Positions 46,408 to 56,137 of a stretch of 64,000 nucleotides of DNA are shown piece by piece; position 1 is the first letter of the stretch; each line of letters begins with the position of its first letter. A program made the translations under genes and the position numbers. Below the pieces are notes generated by a model. That model was given only the letters and a program-made list of their open reading frames with translations. It was not told the origin of the DNA and searched no databases. Origin of the DNA: Aureispira anguillae (lineage in GTDB: Bacteria > Bacteroidota > Bacteroidia > Chitinophagales > Saprospiraceae); the NCBI RefSeq assembly GCF_026000115.1, contig NZ_AP026867.1:4149716-4213715 (forward strand), given 5' to 3'.

Positions 46408-47158
46408 CCTAATGTAAATTGTAGTTTTTAGTCTTTGTTAATAATATTGATTTTTTTGTTCCTGATCCTTCGTATTCACAAAAGTTATAACACGGAATTG
46501 CATTAAGAGTTTAAGTTATCAGGTCTTTATCTTTTAAGAAAATCGTATATTTTTTGACTTCCTTAACAGTTCTCTTTTCGACAAAATAAAATATAAATCA
46601 GATAAACCTATCCCTCGATCTGTTTAACCCATCTATTCCTTCGAAGAATGCTCCTTTTATAGTTGATTTTTTTGGTTTACAACCTTAACATTTATTTAAA
46701 TACCAGGGTTTACATTTTTACAATTTCAGTAAGCATCCTTGCTTTATTTTTGTTCTATCATTTTGTCAGCGTTAAAAAAATAAGCATTATCATTTTAATA
46801 GAATAATTATATTTATAGAAAAAATGTTTTAAACCTATTTTTTCTACAAACTAGGATAAAATGATCGATTATTTTCAACAAAAACACTATAAAACTTACT
46901 TTATAAGTACTTTTTTATCAAAACCAGCAGTTGTCGTATTTTAACGATCATTAGTCGCAAAAAGTTGTTTGAACATATCTTACAGATTAATTTTGAATTA
47001 TGACGAATAAACAAAGGGAAATAATATAAAATTTAGAAACCTTATTTATACAGCCATATTCAAGCAAGTAATCTTATTTTTTAAATGATACATTTTCTAG
47101 TAATTTATTGTTTTTTAAACTTAAATTTCTAGACTTATCTGTAAGAAAAACAGCACCT
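46408..47158. other. AT-rich intergenic region, no gene seen
   Basis: Roughly 750 bp between divergent genes, with very high AT content, no credible reading frame, no tRNA and no clear promoter motif. An open frame starting at 47108 is only a TTG-initiated extension of the receptor gene. Confidence 0.5.
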
Positions 47159-49609
47159 ATGAAATTACTATTAACACATCTATTATTAGTAGGTATAATT
47201 AGCTCTAGTTTAGGGCAAGGTCAAGCTCCTCCTAGTGGTACTATGGAAGGAACTGTTCAAGATGCCCAAAGTAAAGAAGTCATAGAATTTGCGACTATTT
47301 CTATTCATCAATTGCCTGATTCTACCCTCATAACAGGAGGGATTACGAATGAAAAAGGTGTCTTTGAAATTAAAAAAATTCCCTTTGGGAACCATTATGT
47401 CAAAATTGACTTTATAGGGTATAAATCTAGTATTCAAAACATCAGTATATCCGCTCAAAAACCTAATATTAAATTGGCACCAACATTATTAATCATAAAC
47501 TCGACCAGCTTGCAAACAGCAGAAGTTACTGCCGAGACCAACATGATGCGTTTAGGCATTGATCGAAAGGTTTTTGATGTAGAAAAAAGCCAGCTTAATG
47601 ATGGAGGTAATGCAATTGATGTATTAAAAAATACTCCTACCCTAGATGTTGATATGAATGATAATATTAGCCTTAGGGGAAGTCAAGGGGTGAGTGTACT
47701 CATTAATGGCAAGCCTTCTGGTTTAAATGGAGCAAATCGTGCTGCTATTTTGAGACAAATTCCTGCTAGCATGATTAAAAATGTTGAAATTATTACCAAT
47801 CCCTCTGCAAAGTACGATCCTGAAGGGATGACAGGGATTATTAATATTGTACTTAAAAAAAATAAAATGCAGGGCATCAGTGGAAATATTGCTTATACCA
47901 TTGGTACCATGGCGAACAAACATAATGTAACAGCAGGGATCAATTTTAGAAATGAAAAAATAAATGTATTTGCCAATTATAATTTTAATTATAGGGGGTC
48001 TTATAACTCGGCGATTGCCAACCGCAAAAATATATTTAACGACGGTAGTTATAACTTTTTAGAGGAACATGCCATGGGTAACCATGTTAACTATGGGCAT
48101 TTTGCCAAGGTGGGCTTTGATTATTTCATCAATCCCAAAAACACCATCTCGCTCAATGCTTCTATTAACCCAGGAAAGGGAGTAGCAGCGGATAGTATTT
48201 ATTATACCTTTTTGGATCAAACTAAGGAAATTACTTCCAAGAGTTTACGATCTATCCCTAAAAAAGATGCCCCACTAGGCATGAATTATAACCTTAATTA
48301 TACTACTGTATTTAAAGACCCTAAACAAAAACTAGAGTTTGATGCAAACTATTCTTATTTCAACGATCAGATAATTAATCGTTATAAACAAGAAGATTTA
48401 TTGGTGCCTAGCAATAGTCCTGCATTGCAATACAATTCGGATATTAGAAACAACCACATTCTAAATATACAATTGGACTATACCCATCCTTTTAAGAACA
48501 AAGGAAAAATGGAGCTTGGTGCTAAAGGTGGTTATCGGTTGATCAACAATGATTTTGAGTTCCAAAATTATAATTATGCCAACCAAGATTATGAAACGGA
48601 CTTGGGCATTAGCAATAATTTTCAATATTCTGAACAGGTATATGCCGTTTATGGTACCTACGGGCAAAAAATTAAGAAGTTTAGTTTTCAAGCAGGGCTT
48701 CGTTTAGAACAGGCCTTAACAAGCTCTTATTTGATTACAACGAATGAGCGATATACCAACAATTATTTTAGCTTTTTCCCTAGTGCTCATATTGGCTACG
48801 AATTGCCTAAAACACAACAAATACAATTATCATATAGTCGACGAATTAATCGACCAAGAATACATTCTTTAAATCCATTCGGAGATCAGACCGATCCACA
48901 AAACATACGAATCGGAAATCCATATCTGAAACCTGAATACATCAACTCAATCGAATTAACATATGCAAAATACTGGAAAAAAGGCTCTTTCACAACAAGT
49001 TTATACTATAGACATACAACCGATGTTATTCGCAGACTGTATAATGTGGATGCCCAAGGAGCTGGTTATATCCAGTTCACCAACTTTGACGAAGTCCACT
49101 CCTATGGAGTAGAACTAGCAAGTAGTATTCAGTTATTAAAATGGTGGAGAATGAACGTGAGTATGAATGCTTATCGGATGCAAGAAGATGGAAGCAACCT
49201 AAGCGATCAATATAGAAATAGTTCTTTTGGAGGGCATGCTAACATAGGTTCATCCTTCCGTTTACCGCTAGATTTTGGTGCGCAATTTAATTTATCTTAT
49301 CGAGCACCTATGGTGCTAGTTATTGGCAATATCACAGGGATGTTTCGCAGTTCTTTTGCGATTAGCAAAAGCTTCTTGAAAAGATCGCTAAAAATCACCT
49401 TGAGTATACAAGATCCTTTTAATGTCATGCAATTTGGGTATGACTTAGCAGATACTAACTATAGTGTACAAGGAACACATCGTTGGGAATCCAGAGTAGC
49501 CCGTCTTAGCATCAGTTATGATTTTGGTAAGATGGACATGGGTACACGAAGACGAATGAATCAAAGAGGCTCCAACGCTGGAGGCGGCGGAGGAGGCGTG
49601 GGTTTTTAA
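47159..49609 (+). CDS. Outer-membrane beta-barrel protein (TonB-dependent receptor-like, CarboxypepD_reg N-terminal)
   Basis: The ATG at 47159 (MKLLLTHLLLVG) opens a signal peptide ending near SLGQG. Then come a carboxypeptidase-regulatory-like domain (about residues 25-110: MEGTVQDAQSKEVIEFA), a plug domain (VSVLINGKPSGLNG, NVEIITNPSAKYDPEGMTG, IINIVLKKN) and a large beta-barrel (about residues 230-800), ending in a glycine-rich tail. This is the architecture of the Bacteroidota outer membrane beta-barrel family related to SusC/TonB receptors. No SusD-like partner lies next to it. The substrate is unknown. Confidence 0.9.
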   Translation: MKLLLTHLLLVGIISSSLGQGQAPPSGTMEGTVQDAQSKEVIEFATISIHQLPDSTLITGGITNEKGVFEIKKIPFGNHYVKIDFIGYKSSIQNISISAQKPNIKLAPTLLIINSTSLQTAEVTAETNMMRLGIDRKVFDVEKSQLNDGGNAIDVLKNTPTLDVDMNDNISLRGSQGVSVLINGKPSGLNGANRAAILRQIPASMIKNVEIITNPSAKYDPEGMTGIINIVLKKNKMQGISGNIAYTIGTMANKHNVTAGINFRNEKINVFANYNFNYRGSYNSAIANRKNIFNDGSYNFLEEHAMGNHVNYGHFAKVGFDYFINPKNTISLNASINPGKGVAADSIYYTFLDQTKEITSKSLRSIPKKDAPLGMNYNLNYTTVFKDPKQKLEFDANYSYFNDQIINRYKQEDLLVPSNSPALQYNSDIRNNHILNIQLDYTHPFKNKGKMELGAKGGYRLINNDFEFQNYNYANQDYETDLGISNNFQYSEQVYAVYGTYGQKIKKFSFQAGLRLEQALTSSYLITTNERYTNNYFSFFPSAHIGYELPKTQQIQLSYSRRINRPRIHSLNPFGDQTDPQNIRIGNPYLKPEYINSIELTYAKYWKKGSFTTSLYYRHTTDVIRRLYNVDAQGAGYIQFTNFDEVHSYGVELASSIQLLKWWRMNVSMNAYRMQEDGSNLSDQYRNSSFGGHANIGSSFRLPLDFGAQFNLSYRAPMVLVIGNITGMFRSSFAISKSFLKRSLKITLSIQDPFNVMQFGYDLADTNYSVQGTHRWESRVARLSISYDFGKMDMGTRRRMNQRGSNAGGGGGGVGF

Positions 49610-49826
49610 TAACATAAAGTAGTTATAACAGAATAGATAAGTAAGAGAATAGCAAGTTTTATAGATTGATCTTTTTGTACTTTTTATCGATTTGCACATG
49701 TATTATTTGTTATTCCCTTTAGACTAGGCTTATCCAATTCATTTTACAGCACAATGTAGCTACTTTTATTCTTGCTCATACATTACTGAGGGGTAACATA
49801 GGCAAGCAAGTAATTTGTCCCCACAA

Positions 49827-49855
49827 CCTCCCAGAGCAATCTGGGAGGCTCTTTT
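49827..49855 (+). terminator. Terminator hairpin 1 after the receptor gene
   Basis: Perfect 9-bp arms CCTCCCAGA (49827-49835) and TCTGGGAGG (49840-49848) with a GCAA tetraloop, then a CTCTTTTT tail. It lies 218 bp after the receptor stop codon. Confidence 0.8.
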
Positions 49856-49969
49856 TAACGTTTAAAACAACATAGATTAACCATCATAAAGACGTACTTT
49901 AATTGCTACTTTAATACTAAATTAAATAATGAATTCGCAAAATAGTTATGATTAGTATCAGTAGTATTA

Positions 49970-50008
49970 AGCCTTCCTCCAGGAAAAGCTTGGAGGGGGC
50001 TTTTTTTA
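49970..50008 (+). terminator. Terminator hairpin 2
   Basis: AGCC and CCTCCA (49970-49981) pair with TGGAGG and GGCT (49991-50001) with a small internal loop, followed by seven T. No gene lies between this and the first hairpin. Confidence 0.7.
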
Positions 50009-50139
50009 ACGATCCCCCCCTTTTATAGGGTAAAAAATGCATTAGGTCGCCTTGCAACTATCCTAATGCTGTATAAACTACTATAGATTGCTAACATTAT
50101 GCGTTGTACAATCTGAAAAAACAGTACAGTAGTAGCTTT

Positions 50140-50176
50140 TCCCTTTGGGCTTTCTTAAGCCTGAGGGGATTTTTTA
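50140..50176 (+). terminator. Terminator hairpin 3
   Basis: A 13-position stem with G-U pairs (50140-50152 with 50157-50169) and a TCTT loop is followed by ATTTTTTATTTT. It overlaps the end of the convergent hydrolase gene region. The 49610-50173 gap otherwise has no credible gene. Confidence 0.7.
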
Positions 50177-51076
50177 TTTTCCTACTTGTGCCTCCAAAAT
50201 TGCAGCAAAACTTTCGTAGGCTTGTGGTGCTACTTCAATTCCATGCCCTATCTTAGACCAAAAGAAAGCCTTTTTAAAATTTGGAAGGATCTTTTTGGCA
50301 CGTGCTACTGTTTTTTTAGCATCTACCAAATGATCGTCTTCACAAAGGATCAGATAAACAGGTGTTTTTACATCACTTAATTCTTTATCCGAAAACTTAT
50401 AGGGGTAATCACAACCAAATTTAAAATTTTGAATGACGTAATATTGATACTCTGATAAGAACTCACGACAACCTTCTTTTAGTTTTAAGGCAGGATCTAA
50501 CACCATCTTTTCTAGGTACAAATCTATATTTTTATTGGACGGAAAAAGCATGTGTAATGCATTATACCACATTGCCCTAGGTCCTAAAGATATATATTGA
50601 ATTCCAACAGGATTAAAACCAATGAGACAGCTTACCCGTTCTGGTGCCGCTTTTGCCAATTTTAGCATCAATTGTCCACCAAAAGAAGCCCCTGCAACAA
50701 TCACCTTTTCTAACTTTAGTCCATCGATTACCTCTTTTAGCCAATTGCCATAACCATCTCCTTTTACGGCAGGTGTCTTTCCCGAACTCAAACTAGGCTG
50801 ACCGATCACATCAACCAAATAAATTCTATAATCCTTATAAAAAGGGGCTAAAGTTTGATTTAAGTCCCAAAACAGTCCACAGGTTCTAAAACCAGGTAAA
50901 AACAATAGAGCAGGTTTACTGCTGTCCTCATGAGATTTTGTCCAAACATGTGTTTTGCCATAGACAGTTTCTATAACTTGGGCTTGATAATCCAATTGAT
51001 TGTGCTTCATAAGTCGCTGGTTCCAATCGGCTAGCCAATCCTGCCCTTCTTTGGTTTTAAATTTAGATGCTTTCAT
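50174..51076 (-). CDS. Alpha/beta-hydrolase
   Basis: The 300-residue protein has no signal peptide. The fold is clear: LLFLPGFRTCGLFWDL, the nucleophile elbow GASFGGQLML (Ser at about residue 132), an acid near CEDDHLVDAKK (about residues 245-255) and the catalytic His in GHGIEV (about residue 280). The substrate cannot be told. It stands alone and is convergent with the receptor gene. Confidence 0.88.
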   Translation of the reverse strand: MKASKFKTKEGQDWLADWNQRLMKHNQLDYQAQVIETVYGKTHVWTKSHEDSSKPALLFLPGFRTCGLFWDLNQTLAPFYKDYRIYLVDVIGQPSLSSGKTPAVKGDGYGNWLKEVIDGLKLEKVIVAGASFGGQLMLKLAKAAPERVSCLIGFNPVGIQYISLGPRAMWYNALHMLFPSNKNIDLYLEKMVLDPALKLKEGCREFLSEYQYYVIQNFKFGCDYPYKFSDKELSDVKTPVYLILCEDDHLVDAKKTVARAKKILPNFKKAFFWSKIGHGIEVAPQAYESFAAILEAQVGK

Positions 51077-51261
51077 TTCCTAAGTTTTAGATTGAAGTCA
51101 ATAATAACCATTATTCCTCATTCAGCCAAGTAGCCATGTATAACTTTGCACAAATGAATAAAAATGAATATCTTAAATTCAATAATAAGGTGTTCTACTA
51201 TTAATGCCAATATTAATCTTATGTTTTATTAAACTTTATTTGCAGATAGTGAAGTTATTAT

Positions 51262-51780
51262 ATGCCCTCTAATATTTTCCAAGCACACAATTTTTCTAGC
51301 ATGCCAATCAATAGCAACAAAGCAGTAACAACAAAAACTACTTTTAGCAGAACTACTTCCATCGAAATTAATATCCAAGCCAACAAAACAATTGTTTGGA
51401 ACCTACTCACCAATGTTGAGGATTTTTCTCGATGGAATTCTACAATTATATCGCTAGAAGGAGAGATTCAAGAAGGCAAAAAAATTCAATTAAAATCTAC
51501 GACTGATCCATCTAGAACATTTAACTTAAAGGTGCATACGGTACAAGCCGAAAAATCCATGATTTGGTCAGATGGCATGGCTCCTTTTTTTAAGGGGGTG
51601 CGCAAGTATCAATTAATGGACAATCCCGATGGCAGTGTTACGTTTTCTATGCAAGAACGATTAGCAGGGATCTTTTTTGCTTTAGCAGCCAAACACATTC
51701 CTAGCTTTGATGCTCCTTTTGAACAATTTGCTGCCGATTTAAAACAAGAAGCAGAACTACTTCAACAGACTAAAAAATAA
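51262..51780 (+). CDS. SRPBCC-family (START-like) protein
   Basis: The 172-residue protein has the SRPBCC start (SIEINIQANKTIVWNLLTNV, EDFSRWN) and IQLKSTTDP; the fold binds small hydrophobic ligands. No signal peptide. The real start may be the ATG at 51262 or 51301, since the first residues lack conserved features. It lies 35 bp before the DUF2891 gene on the same strand. Confidence 0.8.
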   Translation: MPSNIFQAHNFSSMPINSNKAVTTKTTFSRTTSIEINIQANKTIVWNLLTNVEDFSRWNSTIISLEGEIQEGKKIQLKSTTDPSRTFNLKVHTVQAEKSMIWSDGMAPFFKGVRKYQLMDNPDGSVTFSMQERLAGIFFALAAKHIPSFDAPFEQFAADLKQEAELLQQTKK

Positions 51781-51815
51781 ACGTATATCTTCTACTTATC
51801 TACTAAAATACAACA

Positions 51816-52949
51816 ATGAAATCAACCGCAATTTTTCTAGTACTTTGCTTGCTTATATCTTGTACTCGTAAAGAAGAATCTGGCGCTCAAGAAGCAAATT
51901 TAGACCCTACTCCAAAAGACAGCATTGCACAAAATGTAACTACCCCAAATCTACAACTTGATTTACAAGAAGCCAACCGCCTTGCCCAACTCCCATTGGC
52001 TTGTATTCTTACCGAGTTTCCAAACAAACTCAATCAAGTACTGGCAAGTGAGTTCGATCTTCAAACACCTAGCGAATTGCATCCTGCTTTTTATGGTTGT
52101 TTTGATTGGCATTCGGCGGTACATGGTCACTGGTCATTGGTCAGTTTACTAAAGCAGTTCCCCGCTCTAGATAGTGCGACTTTTATCCGAGAACAACTAG
52201 CAGACCGACTTTCAAAAGAAAACATTCTTGCAGAAGTTCGTTATTTTGAACAAACACACAACAAGAATTTCGAGCGGACATACGGCTGGGCATGGCTGCT
52301 CAAATTAGCCGAAGAGCTGCACAATTGGGACGATTCTCTTGCAAGAGAATTAGAGAATAACCTCTACCCCTTAAGCAACCTCATTGCCAATAAATATATT
52401 GAATTTTTACCTCAATTGGTTTACCCTATCCGAGTAGGCACACATACCAACACTGGTTTTGGTTTAGCTTTTGCTTATGATTATGCGTTGACGGTTAACA
52501 ATAAAGCGTTAAAAGAAAGCATTGAAAAACGAGCAAAAGCGTTTTTCTTAAACGACAAAAACGGTCCCTTGGCTTGGGAACCCAACGGCTATGATTTTCT
52601 TTCTCCCTGCTTTGAAGAAATCGATATTATGCGCCGTGTATTATCCCCAGAAGAATTTTCTACTTGGCTCAAAAACTTTTTGCCAGAACTGTCTAAACCG
52701 AATTTTAAATTAGAACCTGGTATTGTTTCCAATCGAGAAGATGGTCATTTGGTTCATTTAGATGGGCTAAATTTTAGTCGTGCTTGGTGCCTCTACGGCA
52801 TTGCGAAAAGCTTGCCCAAAGAATATCGACACCTTGAAAAAATTGCTCAACAACACATCCAACATTCTCTGCTTGCCATTACAGATGGTAATTATGAGGG
52901 CGGGCATTGGCTGGCGAGTTTTGCTATTTATGCCCTAACTAGCAATTAA
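51816..52949 (+). CDS. DUF2891 lipoprotein
   Basis: The 377-residue protein has a lipoprotein signal (LLISCTRKE). The body matches DUF2891: FYGCFDWHSAVHGHWSL at about residues 88-104, FERTYGWAWLLKLAEEL, then HLVHLDGLNFSRAWC near the C-terminus. The aromatic and histidine-rich motifs suggest a glycosidase-like alpha/alpha toroid, but its activity is unknown. It follows the SRPBCC gene and ends in a strong hairpin. Confidence 0.88.
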   Translation: MKSTAIFLVLCLLISCTRKEESGAQEANLDPTPKDSIAQNVTTPNLQLDLQEANRLAQLPLACILTEFPNKLNQVLASEFDLQTPSELHPAFYGCFDWHSAVHGHWSLVSLLKQFPALDSATFIREQLADRLSKENILAEVRYFEQTHNKNFERTYGWAWLLKLAEELHNWDDSLARELENNLYPLSNLIANKYIEFLPQLVYPIRVGTHTNTGFGLAFAYDYALTVNNKALKESIEKRAKAFFLNDKNGPLAWEPNGYDFLSPCFEEIDIMRRVLSPEEFSTWLKNFLPELSKPNFKLEPGIVSNREDGHLVHLDGLNFSRAWCLYGIAKSLPKEYRHLEKIAQQHIQHSLLAITDGNYEGGHWLASFAIYALTSN

Positions 52950-52958
52950 CATTAAACC

Positions 52959-53002
52959 GTTGAAGATTTGAATTGGTGAAAATGCCAATTCAAATCTTCA
53001 AC
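52959..53002. terminator. Perfect 18-bp hairpin between convergent genes
   Basis: Arms 52959-52976 (gttgaagatttgaattgg) and 52985-53002 are exact complements with an eight-base loop, ending 4 bp before the convergent TPR gene. It shares the GAAGATTTGAA core with the lepA hairpin at 10167. Confidence 0.75.
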
Positions 53003-53006
53003 AACC

Positions 53007-53900
53007 TTACCCCAGTTGCACTTCTTCCCAAAGCGGATATTGTTTCGCCAATGCTTTTAATGCAGCTTTATTTTTGGTAATTCTATAAATCTGAAAATCG
53101 CAGATCAAAGCCAACTCTTCTGCTGAATCTAATTGCTCCCCATAATGTTCATTCAAACTATCAAAGTCTATAAACGCTGTGGATTTAACCACTGTACTTA
53201 ATTCCTTCAGCCATTCCCAAATTTCTTTGCTATTATAAATAGAAAACGGCATATAAAACCAATCCGCATAACTCAAATTCATACTTCCTTCAGCCGTTCT
53301 AATTTTTTGCCAAGTTTCTAAGAACAACGCCTTTTCTCCTTGTGCACCATAAGCTTGCGCCAAACATTGGAGCATCGTTCTATCTGGGTTTTCCAATAAT
53401 TGAATAGCAGCAATCACTGCTTCTATTTCTCCTGCGGCTAACTGCTCTGCATATTGCCAAGCCTTATTCTCTGCTGTTAAATAGGGTTCTGTTGTATAGG
53501 TTATGCTATCTTGAATGACTGCTTTATCCTCCATCAGCTCTTCATTGTCAGGCATTCGCTCTAACGCAAGATCAATATATTTTAAGGCCTCTGTATAACG
53601 TCCTACCTGCTCATACATATTTGCAATTTCTCGATAAGCGCCATCCACTTCATCATCATATTCCAGAGCCTTTTTATAACTTTCTACCGCTTTTAGAGGA
53701 GCTCCATTAAAATCATAGATGTCCCCCACCAAATACCAACAATCTGCTATTAATTCAACCGCATCAGGCAAAAGAGTATCTGCTAAGTTTAAGTAAGGCA
53801 AAAACTCACTCTTAAACCAAAGATAGCCTCTGCTGTGCAACATTGCTACTCCGTCTTGCTCTACTTTTACTAAAAAATCTTGTAATTGTTCCTTATCCAT
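53007..53900 (-). CDS. TPR-repeat protein
   Basis: The 297-residue protein has at least two clear tetratricopeptide repeats (about residues 48-115: WYLVGDIYDFNGAPLKAVES, AYREIANMYEQVGRYTEAL, KYIDLALERMPDNEE) and further helical hairpins. It is acidic and has no signal peptide. The rest (about residues 160-297) looks like degenerate helical repeats. The partner is unknown. Confidence 0.8.
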   Translation of the reverse strand: MDKEQLQDFLVKVEQDGVAMLHSRGYLWFKSEFLPYLNLADTLLPDAVELIADCWYLVGDIYDFNGAPLKAVESYKKALEYDDEVDGAYREIANMYEQVGRYTEALKYIDLALERMPDNEELMEDKAVIQDSITYTTEPYLTAENKAWQYAEQLAAGEIEAVIAAIQLLENPDRTMLQCLAQAYGAQGEKALFLETWQKIRTAEGSMNLSYADWFYMPFSIYNSKEIWEWLKELSTVVKSTAFIDFDSLNEHYGEQLDSAEELALICDFQIYRITKNKAALKALAKQYPLWEEVQLG

Positions 53901-54070
53901 TATTATTTATAGTTTAATCTACTCTACCACAACAAAAACTCATAAATCACCAATTATCAAGCAACTAGCTCAACAATTGAATCGTTTTATTTTATCACAA
54001 TTTCATTTTTTCATCTTGTAATTATTAATCCATTCATAGATCTTTGAATGTATTACCTCATTAAATACAA

Positions 54071-54931
54071 ATGACAATGGCAGAGATATTAAGTTATGAC
54101 TTGCTCAAAGAAATGAAATTCGCTGAATTTAAAAAAGCTTTTAAAGAAAAAACGCAGTGGAAAAAAGCCAAGGCAGCCATTTTTTTGATTGATTACAAAA
54201 TGGGCACTAAAAAGCTTCCTATTGCTATTCCCCTAAGAAAAACAACGGCACTAAAAGGCTTAATCAAACAAATTAAAGCTGATAAACACCCTAATCAAAA
54301 GCTTGCTGCTGGTTTTATAAAAATGGTCAAAACTAAAGACGGTCCACAACTTAATTTTAGCCTAACCAGTGGTGGTTATGCTGCTGAAGCATTAGAAGCT
54401 AAGGTCGCAACTTTGTTCAAGCAACTCTTAAAATTTAATTTTATAGTAGAAACGACTGCTACAGTAACAGAAGAAGAAGAAGATACCGCCCCGAATTCTG
54501 CAACCAGTGATTCCGCTACTCTCCCAAAAGAAAAAAATGCTGCCCCCCATTCCCCCTCTAGTGATTCCACTAATGATTTAAAAGCTATCCTTAGCCTATT
54601 TAATCAAGTTAAAGGCGACCTTAAACAAGAAGTAAAGGGCATTATAAAACGATTTAAGTCAAAAAATAATCACTTAAAAGATGCTTATGTATTGGATGAT
54701 GTTACCAATAACATCCAACGCTTTATGAACCAATACGCTCAACTCCCTCCTATTGCTCAAAAAAAATTAGCCGCTGCTAAACAAAAAATTGAGCAGCAAG
54801 ATCTTGTCCTTAAAAAATTATCCCATCAATTATCTCAAATTGATATTGTTCCTCAATCTGAAGAAGAAGTAGATTGGGCTATAACCAATATTGAGAAAAA
54901 AATCCAAGATCTCCTCCAAAAAGTTCAATAA
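54071..54931 (+). CDS. Hypothetical helical protein, first of a pair
   Basis: The 286-residue protein has no signal peptide. Residues 1-130 form a compact lysine-rich domain (FKKAFKEKTQWKKAKAAIF, LKFNFIVETT). A low-complexity linker rich in Ser, Thr and Glu (about residues 136-170) follows, then a helical C-terminus (NQVKGDLKQEVKGIIKRF, KKLAAAKQKIEQQDLVLKK). I do not recognise a family. The motif AQKKLAAAKQ recurs as AQKKIAAAKQ near the start of the next gene product, 26 bp downstream, so the pair is probably functionally linked. Confidence 0.65.
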   Translation: MTMAEILSYDLLKEMKFAEFKKAFKEKTQWKKAKAAIFLIDYKMGTKKLPIAIPLRKTTALKGLIKQIKADKHPNQKLAAGFIKMVKTKDGPQLNFSLTSGGYAAEALEAKVATLFKQLLKFNFIVETTATVTEEEEDTAPNSATSDSATLPKEKNAAPHSPSSDSTNDLKAILSLFNQVKGDLKQEVKGIIKRFKSKNNHLKDAYVLDDVTNNIQRFMNQYAQLPPIAQKKLAAAKQKIEQQDLVLKKLSHQLSQIDIVPQSEEEVDWAITNIEKKIQDLLQKVQ

Positions 54932-54957
54932 TCAATCACCAACAAACCAAAGAACAA

Positions 54958-56076
54958 ATGTTTGAAGAAATAGAAAAACTCGAAAAAAAGCTGGAAACAC
55001 TTGGTCAATACGCCAATGATAAAGCGCAAAAAAAAATAGCTGCTGCCAAACAGGACTTAGCTAAATTAAAAGCTAAAGGCAAAAATGTAGCCGCAGATTT
55101 AAAAGAAACCATTTCGGGTAAAGAGGCGGCTACGCTTGTCTCCACCATTGCAAAAGCCAACAAAACTTCCAAACAGCTCGTTGGAGTTATCCAGTCTTTG
55201 GTAAAAATCAAAAAGAACATTGATACCTTTGCCGAACAGCTTGTTGTCGAAGGACTGGATACAGAGGATAATAAAACCAAATACAATCGATACCTAAAAA
55301 TGTCGAAACTCATTGCTAGTTTTCTCACTGAATTGGGCAAATTAAAAACCAATTTGGATAAATTAGCTCAACTAAAAGACAGTCAATTAACTGCGGGAAT
55401 CTCAAAAACTGCTGATTACTTAACCAAACTCAATAAATTACTTCGTGCCGTTTTGTATTTAGCAGATGATTCTACGGTTAAGAATTTTGCCAATAATCCA
55501 GAAAGTTATGCTGCGGCTAAAGCCTGGGCTAAACATAGTGCTGATGGATTTAATATGATTGGTGATATTATTGAATCTATTCCTGTTCCTAATGGTCCAA
55601 TGAAAGATATTATAAAATATTTTAGTGGGGTTGCCAAAACAGGTCCTAAATTAATTGATGCCTTTATTGGTGCGGTAGATATTAAAATTAAAAAAATTGA
55701 AGAGTCCAGTGGCATTAAGTTATTCCATTCTACCAAACATTATTTTCACGAAGAGATTATTGACCCCAAAGATGGCAAAAAGAAAAGGTTATTTGAAGGG
55801 GCTTTTATTGGCTTATTTGCTCAAAGAACAACCATTAGTTCAGAGAATGAATCACTCAAAGATTTGATGCAAAAACATCGAGATGTGCTTACTGATTTTT
55901 CGAAGACGGCAGCATTTAGAATTGATTTTCTAAAAAAATTAATCCTCAAGAAAAAGGCTAACCCCAACCATCCTGAGGATGTTGAGATATATGACGAATG
56001 GTTAAATACCATAAACGAGGAAAAAGATAACATCTTAAAATTAGAACAAGGAGAGTCAGAATTTAGATTGTTATAA
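54958..56076 (+). CDS. Hypothetical alpha-helical protein, second of a pair
   Basis: The 372-residue protein is predicted from composition to be almost all helix, with coiled-coil-like heptads at residues 1-90. A hydrophobic, glycine- and proline-containing segment lies at about residues 195-225 (FNMIGDIIESIPVPNGPMKD, IIKYFSGVAKTGP). Long helices around such a hydrophobic hairpin resemble helical pore-forming toxins, but I see no specific family match. No signal peptide is visible. It ends in a hairpin at 56095. Confidence 0.65.
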   Translation: MFEEIEKLEKKLETLGQYANDKAQKKIAAAKQDLAKLKAKGKNVAADLKETISGKEAATLVSTIAKANKTSKQLVGVIQSLVKIKKNIDTFAEQLVVEGLDTEDNKTKYNRYLKMSKLIASFLTELGKLKTNLDKLAQLKDSQLTAGISKTADYLTKLNKLLRAVLYLADDSTVKNFANNPESYAAAKAWAKHSADGFNMIGDIIESIPVPNGPMKDIIKYFSGVAKTGPKLIDAFIGAVDIKIKKIEESSGIKLFHSTKHYFHEEIIDPKDGKKKRLFEGAFIGLFAQRTTISSENESLKDLMQKHRDVLTDFSKTAAFRIDFLKKLILKKKANPNHPEDVEIYDEWLNTINEEKDNILKLEQGESEFRLL

Positions 56077-56094
56077 CAATCAGCCCATTCAGCT

Positions 56095-56130
56095 CCTCAA
56101 TCATCCTCTAAAATTATAGGATGATTGAGG
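56095..56130. terminator. Perfect hairpin between convergent genes
   Basis: Arms CCTCAATCATCCT (56095-56107) and AGGATGATTGAGG (56118-56130) pair over 13 bp. No T run flanks it, so termination efficiency is uncertain. Confidence 0.6.
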
Positions 56131-56137
56131 GGGTGAA

